Positions 44,493 to 53,578 are shown, numbered from the stretch's first letter. The stretch is DNA of 64,000 bases from Defluviitaleaceae bacterium (GCA_009784685.1 WRBF01000001.1:25784-89783); one strand, 5' to 3'. Notes: generated by a model from the sequence alone, not told the origin. A program made the numbers and translations.

Positions 44493-44712
44493 ATTGATTA
44501 AAATACTAACAGAAATGCATCCTGAAATAGACTTCTTTAACCATAACGAGCTTATTGAACAATGTATTTTAGATTCTTTTGATATCGTTGCTCTCGTTGC
44601 TGAGATTAATGATGTTTTTGATGTAAGAATACCCCCACTTGAAATAATTCCGGAAAATTTTAACTCTGCCGCTGCGCTTTATGAATTAATTATCAAGCTT
44701 CGGGGTGAATAA
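44485..44712 (+). CDS. DltC-like carrier protein
   Basis: A 75-residue acyl/aminoacyl carrier. The phosphopantetheine attachment Ser is in CILDSFDIVAL (D/L-D-S-F type, as in DltC). Acidic four-helix protein of the usual length. Overlaps the dltA-like gene by 8 bases and precedes the MBOAT gene by 8 bases, so the three are translationally linked. Confidence 0.88.
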   Translation: MDELIKILTEMHPEIDFFNHNELIEQCILDSFDIVALVAEINDVFDVRIPPLEIIPENFNSAAALYELIIKLRGE

Positions 44713-44720
44713 GATTTATT

Positions 44721-46286
44721 ATGTTTTTTACTTCTGTTAACTTTGGTTTATTTATCGCATGTTTGCTTATTGGATACTATACAATATTTCGCAAATTTCA
44801 ATGGCAGCTTCTTCTAATCGGCAGCTTTTTTTTCTATGCATTTTCCGGGTTTTCAAACCTTATTTATATTAGCGTCACGATATGCTCAACTTGGTTTGCA
44901 AGCCGGCAAATTTCTCGCTTGCGGTTAAAACAGAAGCAATTTGTTGAAAAAAATCACGATTTATCAAAAGAGGATAAAAAAGCATATAAAGCTACTGTTA
45001 ACAAACGACAGAAAATGTGGCTTGCTTTTTGTCTTTTGTTTAATTTTGCGATACTTGCTGTTGTTAAATATACGGATTTTGTGATTCGAAATACAAATAT
45101 GATAACCGACACGGGCTTTGAGCCTGTTAATTTCCTGCTTCCGATGGGTATTTCGTTTTACACATTTCAAACAATGGGATATATAATAGATGTATATCGA
45201 GGTGCTGAAGATGAGCCAAACATTTTTAAGCTTGGGCTATTCACTTCTTTTTTCCCACAGCTTATTCAAGGACCGATAAGCCGTTTTGGAGATCTCAAAA
45301 AAACGCTTTTTTCACAACACAAATTTAGCTTTGAAGTCTTTCAGTCAGGACTTGCAAGAGTTGTCTGGGGATTTTTTAAAAAGCTCGTTGTTGCAGATAG
45401 AATGATGATTGTACTAAGAGCGCTTGTTGCAACACCCGGGGAATATACAGGAGTTTATGTAATATTTACTGTGCTGTTTTACGCTATTGCACTTTACGCA
45501 GACTTTACAGGCGGTATAGACATAACTATCGGGATAGCGAGAATGCTTGGAATTACTGTGAAAGAAAACTTTAACCGACCATTTTATGCAACATCGACAG
45601 CCGATTATTGGCGGCGCTGGCATATAACAATGGGAACTTGGTTTAAAGATTACCTATTCTACCCAATATCAGCATCAAGACCGATGCTAAGATTTTTCAA
45701 ATGGTCTAAAATGATTTTAGGAGAGAAGCTTGGAAAGCGCATCCCAATTTATGTATCAACTATGATACTTTGGTTTGCTACAGGGCTTTGGCATGGGGCT
45801 GAATGGCATTTTATTGTCTGGGGATTGGCAAATGGAATTGTTATTGTTATTTCCGAGGAATTAAAGCCGCTTTATGCTATGTTTCATAAACGATTCTCAG
45901 TGGGTGACAGGGTTTGGTATCACGGATTTCAAGTCTTTAGAACATTTTGGCTTATGAGCCTTATTCGAACTCTTGATGTATATGCAAATGTACGCCATAC
46001 ATTTAGGATGTATTGGTCAGTTTTAACCGATTTTGGGTGGGATAGGTTTTTGCATAAGGGCTTTAGCGGGCTCGGGATTGATTACGTTGAATATATAGTC
46101 GTCTCTATCTCAATATTCGTTATGATAACGGTCGGTTTTTTCCATTATAACAAAAAGATTGAGTTTTTATCGTTAAAGCCGGACTATAGATGCGTGCTTA
46201 TCACCCTTCTTGTATTCGCAATTATAATTTTCGGGGTTTATGGATATGGGTTTGACAGCCAACAGTTTATTTATAATCAATTTTGA
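44721..46286 (+). CDS. MBOAT O-acyltransferase (DltB/AlgI-like)
   Basis: A 521-residue polytopic membrane protein that would move the aminoacyl or acyl group from the carrier to an extracellular acceptor. MBOAT signatures: LLPMGISFYTFQTMGYIIDVYRG, FPQLIQGPISRF, the Asn/His region YADFTGGIDITIGIARMLGI, and ATGLWHGAEWHFIVWG with the catalytic His. It is longer than classical DltB (about 400) and closer in size to AlgI/PatA proteins. No dltD gene follows; the next operon starts 90 bases later with its own promoter. Confidence 0.9.
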   Translation: MFFTSVNFGLFIACLLIGYYTIFRKFQWQLLLIGSFFFYAFSGFSNLIYISVTICSTWFASRQISRLRLKQKQFVEKNHDLSKEDKKAYKATVNKRQKMWLAFCLLFNFAILAVVKYTDFVIRNTNMITDTGFEPVNFLLPMGISFYTFQTMGYIIDVYRGAEDEPNIFKLGLFTSFFPQLIQGPISRFGDLKKTLFSQHKFSFEVFQSGLARVVWGFFKKLVVADRMMIVLRALVATPGEYTGVYVIFTVLFYAIALYADFTGGIDITIGIARMLGITVKENFNRPFYATSTADYWRRWHITMGTWFKDYLFYPISASRPMLRFFKWSKMILGEKLGKRIPIYVSTMILWFATGLWHGAEWHFIVWGLANGIVIVISEELKPLYAMFHKRFSVGDRVWYHGFQVFRTFWLMSLIRTLDVYANVRHTFRMYWSVLTDFGWDRFLHKGFSGLGIDYVEYIVVSISIFVMITVGFFHYNKKIEFLSLKPDYRCVLITLLVFAIIIFGVYGYGFDSQQFIYNQF

Positions 46287-46307
46287 TAAAATTCTTTTTG
46301 AATACTC

Positions 46308-46353
46308 TTGACATTCAAATATTATTATGATATCATTTCGATATCATAATAAT
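46308..46353 (+). promoter_or_regulatory. Promoter with an overlapping 14-bp palindromic operator
   Basis: TTGACA (46308-46313), 17-base spacer, TATCAT (46331-46336). Overlapping the -10 is a perfect inverted repeat: ATTATTATGATATC (46321-46334), loop ATTTC, GATATCATAATAAT (46340-46353). A repressor bound here would block RNA polymerase. The operon encodes a small ribbon-helix-helix protein, an obvious candidate regulator (inference). Confidence 0.75.
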
Positions 46354-46376
46354 AAATCTTTTAAGGAGGAACCAAA

Positions 46377-47342
46377 ATGTCTAAAAACAAAACAGGAAGA
46401 GACGAAAAACTTCTTTCACCACCAAATGGCTTTATCGTACTTATCCCTTCAATTATACTACTTATTGCAAGTATCTGGGGGTTTGTTGTTGCAGTTATTG
46501 ATTTAAATAATTATGGGTTTAGCAGCTCAGCTCTTGCGCTTTTGCTTGCTATGATAGCTTACTGGGTGATCATCTTTCCGCTTGCTTGCGCAGGTCTTAA
46601 AATAGTTAACCCTAATGAAGCTGCGGTTTATGTTTTATTCGGAAGATATTACGGAACTATTGCAACGCCGGGGTTTTATTTTATCAACCCGTTTTGTACA
46701 ATGTCTAACCCAACAACCCCTCCATATGATTGGAGCAGTTGGAGCGTGCCAAGCAAAAAAGTTTCACTCAAGGCAATCACTTTAAGCAACGAAAGGCAAA
46801 AAATTAACGACCGTGAAGGTAACCCTATTGAAATAGGCGTTGTTGTTATTTGGCGTGTTATAAACGCTACTAAAGCTGTTTTTGAAGTTGATAATTATAA
46901 CACCTATGTATCAATTCAAAGCGATGCAGCAATACGCAACGTATCAAGACAATACCCTTATGATATTTCAGAAGACGGCGAAGAAACATCTCTTAGAGGA
47001 AGTTCAAGCAAAGTTGCCGAAGAGCTTAGAACAGAGCTTCAAAACCGTGTTGAGTTTGCGGGAATAGAAATAATAGAAACAAGAATTGCCCATCTTGCAT
47101 ATGCTCCGGAAATAGCAGCAGCAATGCTTCAAAGGCAACAAGCAAAAGCAGTAATTGATGCTAAACAGAAAATAGTCGAAGGTGCGGTTGGCATGGTTGA
47201 AATGGCACTTAGGAAACTTTCTGAAGGTAATATAGTAGATCTTGACGATGAACGGAAGGCAGCAATGGTATCTAATTTGTTAGTTGTTCTTTGCGGCAAC
47301 AGAGATGCTCAGCCAATCGTCAACAGTGGAAGTCTATATTAA
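46377..47342 (+). CDS. SPFH (band 7/prohibitin-like) membrane protein
   Basis: A 321-residue protein with two N-terminal membrane helices (about residues 20-75) followed by an SPFH domain ([34 protein letters not shown], then [27 protein letters not shown]) and a helical flotillin-like C-terminus ([27 protein letters not shown]). Expected to oligomerise in membrane microdomains. SD AAGGAGG precedes the ATG. First gene of a three-gene operon with an RHH protein and a DUF3784 protein. Confidence 0.92.
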   Translation: MSKNKTGRDEKLLSPPNGFIVLIPSIILLIASIWGFVVAVIDLNNYGFSSSALALLLAMIAYWVIIFPLACAGLKIVNPNEAAVYVLFGRYYGTIATPGFYFINPFCTMSNPTTPPYDWSSWSVPSKKVSLKAITLSNERQKINDREGNPIEIGVVVIWRVINATKAVFEVDNYNTYVSIQSDAAIRNVSRQYPYDISEDGEETSLRGSSSKVAEELRTELQNRVEFAGIEIIETRIAHLAYAPEIAAAMLQRQQAKAVIDAKQKIVEGAVGMVEMALRKLSEGNIVDLDDERKAAMVSNLLVVLCGNRDAQPIVNSGSLY

Positions 47343-47350
47343 GAGCTGCA

Positions 47351-47542
47351 ATGGCTGAAAAAAGTGATAAAAAACAAGTTCCTTTACGCCTATCCTCTAA
47401 TCTTTGGAACGAAATAAATAAATGGGCCGATGACGAATTCCGTTCCATCAACGGTCAAATAGAATATATTTTATCTGAAGCAGTTAAAAGGAGAAAGAGC
47501 ATGGAGATCACAACAATTAGCGAGGAGGGTAAAATCCTATGA
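47351..47542 (+). CDS. Arc/ribbon-helix-helix small protein
   Basis: A 63-residue protein starting at ATG 47351 (the track begins inside the SPFH gene). The first 45 residues, QVPLRLSSNLWNEINKWADDEFRSINGQIEYILSEAVKRR, have the beta-helix-helix pattern of Arc-like RHH proteins. Arc-like proteins follow SPFH genes in other Firmicutes. It could bind the palindrome at the operon promoter. Overlaps the next gene by 4 bases. Confidence 0.8.
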   Translation: MAEKSDKKQVPLRLSSNLWNEINKWADDEFRSINGQIEYILSEAVKRRKSMEITTISEEGKIL

Positions 47543-48291
47543 TGATTTTTATGATCATATTCAGCATTATTATGTTACTAATGTCTCTGCTGCTTTTAAG
47601 CGGCAGAGGTGCGTTCCTTATTTCAGGCTATAATATGATGTCAAAAGAAGCGAAGGCAAATATTAATGAAAAAAAACTATGCCGTGATGTTGGCAAAATG
47701 TTGTTAGTTGTTACATTAAGCATGGTATTGCTTTTCATCGGTATTCATTTTAAGATAGATTGGCTGACTTTAGTAGGAACAGCGTTAACGATTATAGTTC
47801 CACTCGTTGGTGTAGTTTTCTTTAACAAAAGCCGCCGATACTTAAAAGAAGGGGCAGAAAACACAGCACCAGGATTTAGAAAATTTACAAAACTCACCCT
47901 TGCAATCACTGTTATAGTCCTTATTGGCGTTGGTGTATTAATGGTTTCGGGCTTCAGAGGGCCGACTGTCAATGTGTCACAATCAAGTATACAAATAACC
48001 GGAATATACGGTTTGACTGTTGAGTTTTCAGAAATATCAAGCATTACGTTGATTGACAGCAGTATGAGAAATATCGGGCCCGGAAGAAGAACAAACGGTT
48101 TTGCCGGTTTGGGTGATGCATTAAAAGGTAATTTTAGATCAGATGCAAACGGTGAAAAACTATTGTTTGTAAGAGCAAGTTCGTATCCAACTATTCATAT
48201 TGAACGGGCTAACGCAAGAGATATTTTTATAAGCTTTAGCGACAATAATAAAACGCTAAGGCTATATAACGAGATAAGATTAGTTCGATGA
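47539..48291 (+). CDS. DUF3784 membrane protein with C-terminal PH-like domain
   Basis: A 250-residue protein. Residues 1-100 match the DUF3784 pattern: an N-terminal helix, the motif GRGAFLISGYNMMSKEAKANINEKKLCRDVGK, and further helices. A fourth helix (about residues 115-137) is followed by a soluble C-terminal domain with strand pattern VNVSQSSIQITGIYGLTVEFSEISSITLID, resembling bacterial PH-like domains. Function unknown; the operon context suggests membrane-associated work with the SPFH protein. Confidence 0.8.
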   Translation: MMIFMIIFSIIMLLMSLLLLSGRGAFLISGYNMMSKEAKANINEKKLCRDVGKMLLVVTLSMVLLFIGIHFKIDWLTLVGTALTIIVPLVGVVFFNKSRRYLKEGAENTAPGFRKFTKLTLAITVIVLIGVGVLMVSGFRGPTVNVSQSSIQITGIYGLTVEFSEISSITLIDSSMRNIGPGRRTNGFAGLGDALKGNFRSDANGEKLLFVRASSYPTIHIERANARDIFISFSDNNKTLRLYNEIRLVR

Positions 48292-48302
48292 ACGAAGCAA
48301 CT

Positions 48303-48523
48303 TATACTCGTATCCTCTCAAAACAGTATCAGAAAAACGCAGAATTTTTTTCGCTAGACTAGGAAAAAGGTTCTTAGCGTACCCGAAGGTACGGTAAGGT
48401 TCTTTTGATATGTACCGCCAAGAAGGGCGGCCGTCAAAGGCGGCTTTTGCGTAGCAAAAGTACTGAGACGTATAGCGGCAAAAAGACAAGTTTTTGTTAC
48501 TGTTTTGAGGGGATACGAGTATA
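48303..48523. mobile_element. MITE-like element with 26-bp terminal inverted repeats
   Basis: A 221-base element with no gene. The termini 48303-48328 and 48498-48523 are reverse complements at 25 of 26 positions (beginning TATACTCGTATCC). Inside are a hairpin CGTACC-CGAA-GGTACG and CTTTTGC-GTA-GCAAAAG. The right half recurs, diverged, at 56591-56708. It lies 11 bases after the DUF3784 stop. The ORF 48280-48489 on the minus strand is a by-product of this repeat. Confidence 0.75.
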
Positions 48524-48536
48524 TAATTTAAAAGTC

Positions 48537-48564
48537 AAAAAAGCGCCGTACTCGGCGCTTTTTG
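48537..48564. terminator. Bidirectional rho-independent terminator
   Basis: AGCGCCG (48542-48548), TACT loop, CGGCGCT (48553-48559), flanked by an A-run on the left and TTTTT on the right, so it can end both the SPFH operon and the convergent bactofilin transcript. Confidence 0.88.
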
Positions 48565-48583
48565 CTATTATATAAAGAAATCC

Positions 48584-49036
48584 CTATGTTGCTAATTCAC
48601 TTTCATATTCCAAATTTTCTTTGTTTTGCACTTTAAGAATCTTTCCACTGTCACGCAGAATATTCCCATTTTGCCTTTCGCCCATTTCACACTGCCCTCT
48701 GAATGCAGCACCTTCGTCAACAGCGAGCGAACCGCATATAATATTGCCATAAATTCTGCCATGCGAGTATATGTGCGCTTGACCGGTTACGTCAACATTA
48801 CCTTCGACTTCACCATATACGTAAGCACTTTCAGCCCTAACATCTCCACGAACGCTTCCGCTGTCAGATATTATTAAAAAGCCGTCAATATCTACATCAC
48901 CAAAAAACACACCGGATATTGTAACATCGCCTGCGCCGCACAAAACATTGTCTTTAACTGTTAGGCCTTCTGCAATTATTGTCGCAGTCTTTACTTCCGC
49001 AGAGTTAATCATCTTTCCATTTTTTTGACCAAACAT
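48584..49036 (-). CDS. Bactofilin-family cytoskeletal protein
   Basis: A 150-residue polymer-forming protein (DUF583). The core shows short beta-helix repeats (GDVTISGVFFGDVDIDGFLIISDSGSVRGDVRAESAYVYGEVEGNVDVTGQAHIYS) in which hydrophobic residues recur about every six, typical of bactofilin. Charged, disordered ends flank it. Bactofilins form membrane-associated filaments linked to cell shape, envelope enzymes or sporulation. The 290 bases upstream (49037-49326) are AT-rich without a recognisable gene. Confidence 0.9.
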   Translation of the reverse strand: MFGQKNGKMINSAEVKTATIIAEGLTVKDNVLCGAGDVTISGVFFGDVDIDGFLIISDSGSVRGDVRAESAYVYGEVEGNVDVTGQAHIYSHGRIYGNIICGSLAVDEGAAFRGQCEMGERQNGNILRDSGKILKVQNKENLEYESELAT

Positions 49037-49326
49037 ATCATACCTCCATAACTTGGGATATTACTGCCATAATTAACATATTTAAGTATTTCCGTAATGT
49101 AAGCAGTTTATCAATTGTTTTTTGTTTTTATTAGATGTTTCGATAAAATGAAATATTGACGAACCATAAATTTATTTTATCATCTGATATATTTGGACAT
49201 ACTTCGTATTACTAAAATGAATAATTATTGCCTTATTTGTATTGATATATTAGCATATTTAGACATTAATGTCAAGATATTGGCATTGAAGGTCTTGTAA
49301 AATCAATATTATTGTTTATTTTGACC

Positions 49327-52206
49327 TTACACTACATCTACTACTTTTGCAGGATGCTTATCTCGTATTAACTTATTCAACATCTTATTCATACTACGAA
49401 CATCAATTGGCTTAGAGATAAAATCATCGAACCCATTTTCAAAGAATATTTCAGCTTGTCCGGAAATTGCGTTTGCTGTTAACGCTACAATTGGATTATT
49501 ATATCCCATTTCACGCAATTTTTTTGTTGTTTCCATTCCATCCATCCCAGGCATCATATGATCCATAAGCACTACATCATAAACTTCTCCGTTTTTTATT
49601 TTTTCAATTGCTTTAAAGCCGCTTGAAGCCTCATCAATTTGAAGCTTATACGGAGCTAATAGGCCCTTTGCAACAGTTATATTAATATCCACATCATCAA
49701 CAATTAGAACTTTGCCGTAAGGCATAAGTTCACGCATGACTTGTGATCTTTTCATTTGTGCTCTATTTCTTGTACGGAATTTGCTCAAGTTTTCGACTGC
49801 TTCTTTTCCTAATATGCTGTCACCTATCTTTCCTTGCGGTAGACGCACAGTAAAAGTAGAGCCTTTGTCAGGTTCACTTTCTATAAAAATCTCCCCTTTC
49901 ATAAGCGTTACCAAGTTTCGAGTAATGCTCATACCAAGCCCTGTTCCTTCGGTTGAACGGTTAGATTCTACGTTAAATCTGGAATAGTCTTCAAATACCT
50001 TACTTATCTGATCTTTTGTCATGCCAACTCCCGTGTCTTGCACAACAATTGATAAAATCACTTCGTTATTATTAGATTCGCTCTCGATTAAACTCATCGA
50101 AAGAGTTACAATACCTTTTTCTGTGTATTTAAATGCATTTGAAAGCAAATTGTTTAAAATTTGCTTTACTCTAAGCTCGTCACCTACCATATATGCAGGC
50201 ATATTTTCATCAATACAAAGCTTAAAATCAATATCTTTACTGCCTATTCGCATCATATTTAATTGTGCTGTATTGCTGATAAAACTCGCTGCCTCATATT
50301 TATTTATTGTTAAATCAAGTTTTCCAGCCTCTATTTTTGAAAGATCAAGCAAGTCGTTAATTATATTAAGCAGCAAATCTCCGGAAATGTGTATCTTTTC
50401 AAACACTTCTTTTGTCTGTGGATCAATTTCTGTATTAAGCAATTGAATTTCTGTCATGCCTAGGATAGCATTCATCGGTGTACGGATTTCATGGCTAATT
50501 GTGCTTAAAAATGAACTTTTCGCCCTGTTTGCATCCTCGGCAATTTCTCTAAGCTTTTCCTCACGTAAGTCTCGTATATAGATAGCAAAACCTTGACTTC
50601 CTTGATAGTTTACAGATACAACCGTTAATTCACATGGAATAATCTCGCCATATAAAGTTGTGAGATCATATTCAGATTTTTTCATGCCTGATTTAGCAGC
50701 ATCAAGGCAATATTGTGCTATAAAATTCTCCACGGCTTCTTTATTCCGCTTATAACCTGGGAAGATATGGCGGTGGTTCTTAATAAAAAATTTACGAACA
50801 CGGCAATGATCACGTCCACAGCCCTCATACTGGTCACAGTCTGTATAAGGGCAAAACTCTAAATCTTCTTGCTCATAATATGTTTCGATTATAGATTTGT
50901 CCGGTTTGGTCAAAAATAAGTTTATCGCCGCTAAATTACAGTCAACAACGTTAAGGCTTTCGTCGAAAGATATTATTGCAATAGGCGAAGTATCAAGTAG
51001 GATTTTTGCCCTCTCTTCTGATTCACGCTCTTTTTCCATTGCAAACCTAAGAGGCCTTAAATCTTGATTATATCCTACGACAATATCATCATCACCGTAT
51101 TTTAGATGCACATACGTAACATCAACAGGCAACGGCTCACCATCAGGACCTATATGTATCCATTCTAAACGCGTAGATCCTTCTCTTAACGCCCTCCCTA
51201 TTACAGAACGTACTTTCTCATCTGATGATGTTCCACATGGCTGATATTTAGGCGAAAGACTGCCAAATTTCCGTACATACTCATCTGCGTCGGTAAGACC
51301 AAACATTTTAGTTGCTGTTTTGTTACACCCTATTAAATTCAAATTACTATCCCAAGTTTCAACAAAAAAAGGAGCCGAATCAACAAACATTTGAGCTAAC
51401 TCAAAAGATTGCCTCTCTTTCTCAATCATCGCCTTAACAGGGCGTAAGTCGCTTGAATATGAAACAAGCATATATCTGCCTTGACGTTTAAATCGTACAA
51501 GTGTAATCTCCATCGGCAAAGGTTCACCATCTAAAGTCCTATGCATCCATTCAAACCGAGCATAACCCGACTCTAATGCGCTTTTAAGCATATTATCAAA
51601 TGCTTCAGATGATGTCATACCGCAAGGCTGAATATCCGGTGAAAGTTCTGTAAAGCAGCTGATATATTGATCCTTATCTTTAAGCCCAAAAATTTTTGCG
51701 GCTTGATCACTAGTAGCAACAAGATTATATTTATCATCCCATAAGTTCATCACAAAAGGTGCTGATCCAATCAACATCTCATTTATCTCATTTGCTTCCT
51801 GCTCTTTAACTTGCGCTGAATTTATAGCTTCTTTATAACGACCTATTTCATGCATACAAGCAACTATTAGGTCTTGCGATTCACATTTTAAAGTGATATC
51901 TAAACAAAGGGCTAACTCATTAAAGCAAAGCTCAAAATGAATCTCCCCTACTCTTTGAGCCTCTTGAATATGTTGATAAAAATATTCGATGATTGGCTTA
52001 CCACCAAATTGGCAATCTAACAAAAGTGCTTCAAACTCTGAGATATCATCTATATTAAAGAGTAGTAAAAATCGCTTATTTGCCGAAATTAACCTACCTT
52101 TTGAATCAAAACAACCACATGCAACGGGAAAGCGTTCCAATATCACACCTGGCATAATTTTGAAATTATTTGATGAATCATCGTTATATATGTCATTAAA
52201 ACTCAA
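49327..52206 (-). CDS. Hybrid sensor histidine kinase with tandem PAS domains and receiver
   Basis: A soluble 959-residue kinase with no transmembrane segment. Order: N-terminal PAS-like region (about 20-125), two tandem near-duplicate PAS domains (about 140-270 and 275-405, each with an S-P-x-x-Q-P-C-G-x-x-S block), a fourth PAS (about 410-560) interrupted by a Cys cluster (FCPYTDCDQYEGCGRDHC), HisKA with SSFLSTISHEIRTPMNAI, HATPase_c (NNLLSNAFKYT, DTGVGM, GTGLGMSI) and a C-terminal receiver with the phospho-Asp in VVLMDHMMPGMDG. TTG 52206 is preferred because the track's GTG at 52215 overlaps its own SD (AGAGGTGG). No output domain, so phosphotransfer goes to another protein. Redox, metal or ligand sensing is inferred from the Cys cluster. 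Confidence 0.93.
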   Translation of the reverse strand: MSFNDIYNDDSSNNFKIMPGVILERFPVACGCFDSKGRLISANKRFLLLFNIDDISEFEALLLDCQFGGKPIIEYFYQHIQEAQRVGEIHFELCFNELALCLDITLKCESQDLIVACMHEIGRYKEAINSAQVKEQEANEINEMLIGSAPFVMNLWDDKYNLVATSDQAAKIFGLKDKDQYISCFTELSPDIQPCGMTSSEAFDNMLKSALESGYARFEWMHRTLDGEPLPMEITLVRFKRQGRYMLVSYSSDLRPVKAMIEKERQSFELAQMFVDSAPFFVETWDSNLNLIGCNKTATKMFGLTDADEYVRKFGSLSPKYQPCGTSSDEKVRSVIGRALREGSTRLEWIHIGPDGEPLPVDVTYVHLKYGDDDIVVGYNQDLRPLRFAMEKERESEERAKILLDTSPIAIISFDESLNVVDCNLAAINLFLTKPDKSIIETYYEQEDLEFCPYTDCDQYEGCGRDHCRVRKFFIKNHRHIFPGYKRNKEAVENFIAQYCLDAAKSGMKKSEYDLTTLYGEIIPCELTVVSVNYQGSQGFAIYIRDLREEKLREIAEDANRAKSSFLSTISHEIRTPMNAILGMTEIQLLNTEIDPQTKEVFEKIHISGDLLLNIINDLLDLSKIEAGKLDLTINKYEAASFISNTAQLNMMRIGSKDIDFKLCIDENMPAYMVGDELRVKQILNNLLSNAFKYTEKGIVTLSMSLIESESNNNEVILSIVVQDTGVGMTKDQISKVFEDYSRFNVESNRSTEGTGLGMSITRNLVTLMKGEIFIESEPDKGSTFTVRLPQGKIGDSILGKEAVENLSKFRTRNRAQMKRSQVMRELMPYGKVLIVDDVDINITVAKGLLAPYKLQIDEASSGFKAIEKIKNGEVYDVVLMDHMMPGMDGMETTKKLREMGYNNPIVALTANAISGQAEIFFENGFDDFISKPIDVRSMNKMLNKLIRDKHPAKVVDVV

Positions 52207-52491
52207 TGACTCCACCTCTTAAATTTACAACTTTACGATTGGCTACAAGGAACATTATATCATATCAGGGTAAATTTAACAAATATTTTCTCATATGTTT
52301 GCTAATATAGTTAAATGAACCCAAAATTACTATATTAAACCTGCTATTTTTTTCATAGGCTTTGCTGCTGCATAAACCTAATTACTCCATCAATAAAAAT
52401 TCTAGGGCTTGTACAAATCAAATGCTGCTTTCTCATAAATCAAAGCAATAATCAATAAGACCTTGTAAAAAGGCTAGATTAATTTCATGGC

Positions 52492-53172
52492 CTAATCCGG
52501 CTTTTCAAACTCTTTTCTAAGTTTTTGAAGAGCTTTTTTTTCTATCCTTGAAATATATGAACGTGATATACCAAGCATTTCTGCTATTTCTCTCTGAGTT
52601 ATCTCATCGTAACCACAAAGCCCGTATCGCATTTGTATTACAATCCTTTCACGGCTTTTAAGGACGCTTTTAATTTTTTCGTATAAATGTTTTGTTTGTA
52701 AAATAAGATTTACTTGATCATCAACACTATCGCAATTATCGGCTACTTTGTCTTCTATAGTAACTTCATTACCTTCTTTATCAACCCCAATAGGCTCTTG
52801 AAGATATATATTACAGTTATGTTTTTTTCCGGAACGTAAAAACATAAGAATTTCATTATTTATACAACGAGAAGCATATGTCGCAAATTTCGTGTTTTTA
52901 TCAGGTTCATAACTTGCAATTGCTTTTATAAGCCCGATATCTCCCACAGAAAGCAGATCCTCAATATCTTTGACATGATTATTATATTTTTTTGCAATAT
53001 GAGCAACAAGGCGCAAGTTGCGCTCAATTAAAATATTTCTGGCATCTTCGTCACCTTTTTTTGTGCGCTCAATAATTACAGCTTCTTCTTTAGAGCTTAA
53101 TGGGGATGGGTATGAGTTGCTAGGTGCAATATATCCTATTAAGAAAAAAAATTGAAGGAATGAAAATAACAT
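52492..53172 (-). CDS. sigK: Sporulation sigma factor SigK
   Basis: Late mother-cell sigma factor. ATG 53172 is preferred to the track start at 53214: the product then begins with the hydrophobic pro-peptide MLFSFLQFFFLIGYIAPSNSYPSPLSSKEE typical of pro-SigK that is removed by SpoIVFB. Region 2 (ARNILIERNLRLVAHIAKKYN, DLLSVGDIGLIKAIASYEP, FATYASRCINNEILMFLR) and region 4 (RERIVIQMRYGL, TQREIAEMLGISRSYISRIEKKAL) are complete. The gene is not interrupted by a skin element. A MITE lies 93 bases upstream. It is the strongest evidence that the organism sporulates. Confidence 0.92.
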   Translation of the reverse strand: MLFSFLQFFFLIGYIAPSNSYPSPLSSKEEAVIIERTKKGDEDARNILIERNLRLVAHIAKKYNNHVKDIEDLLSVGDIGLIKAIASYEPDKNTKFATYASRCINNEILMFLRSGKKHNCNIYLQEPIGVDKEGNEVTIEDKVADNCDSVDDQVNLILQTKHLYEKIKSVLKSRERIVIQMRYGLCGYDEITQREIAEMLGISRSYISRIEKKALQKLRKEFEKPD

Positions 53173-53264
53173 CGGCAAATACTCTCCTAGTTTAACTTCC
53201 GGCGTTATATCCAATATATGCGATAGGCTTTTTTAAAGTGTCGGGAATTTTGAGTTTAAAATTA

Positions 53265-53427
53265 GGGTGTGTTCGATAATTCGCTTTCGTTAGATTTTTG
53301 AGCGTTTTTTCGATAAGTGCTTTTGCGAAAAACCGCACATACCCAAAGGTACGTAAGGCTTTTCCGCAAAAGTGCATAGCGGAAAATAAACCGAAAATAT
53401 GACGGAATGGAATTATCGAACACACCC
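53265..53427. mobile_element. MITE with perfect 18-bp terminal inverted repeats and TA flanks
   Basis: GGGTGTGTTCGATAATTC (53265-53282) is the exact reverse complement of 53410-53427. Each end is flanked by TA (53263-53264, 53428-53429), as expected from target duplication by IS630/Tc1-mariner-type transposases. The 163-base interior encodes no protein and is partly self-complementary. It shares the internal TACCC-AAAGGTACG-TAAGG block with the 48.3-kb element. It lies between sigK and the TIR gene. The minus-strand ORF 53192-53443 spans it and is spurious. Confidence 0.88.
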
Positions 53428-53483
53428 TAGTAAGATCAAACATTCTTAAATGCCCTATATAATTATAAAAAATTTACCTAGAC

Positions 53484-53511
53484 TTTACATTCCAAGTAAC
53501 TATGCTATAAT
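53484..53511 (+). promoter_or_regulatory. Predicted extended -10 promoter of the TIR gene
   Basis: TTTACA (53484-53489), 16-base spacer, TGCTATAAT with TATAAT at 53506-53511 and TG one base before it (extended -10). It lies 67 bases before the ATG at 53579. Confidence 0.65.
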
Positions 53512-53578
53512 TACATTAATGATAAGCCTAGCTATAAGCTACTTCTTATAAAACTTATACAAATTGGGGGAATTACTA

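Noticed and set aside
48280-48489. Minus-strand ORF with the tail YRTFGYAKNLF
   Set aside because: It is a translation of the MITE-like repeat at 48303-48523; a similar RTFGY string occurs in the MITE ORF at 53192-53443, showing that it comes from repeat DNA.
53192-53443. Minus-strand 83-aa ORF across the MITE
   Set aside because: It spans the TIRs and has no SD; a by-product of the repeat.
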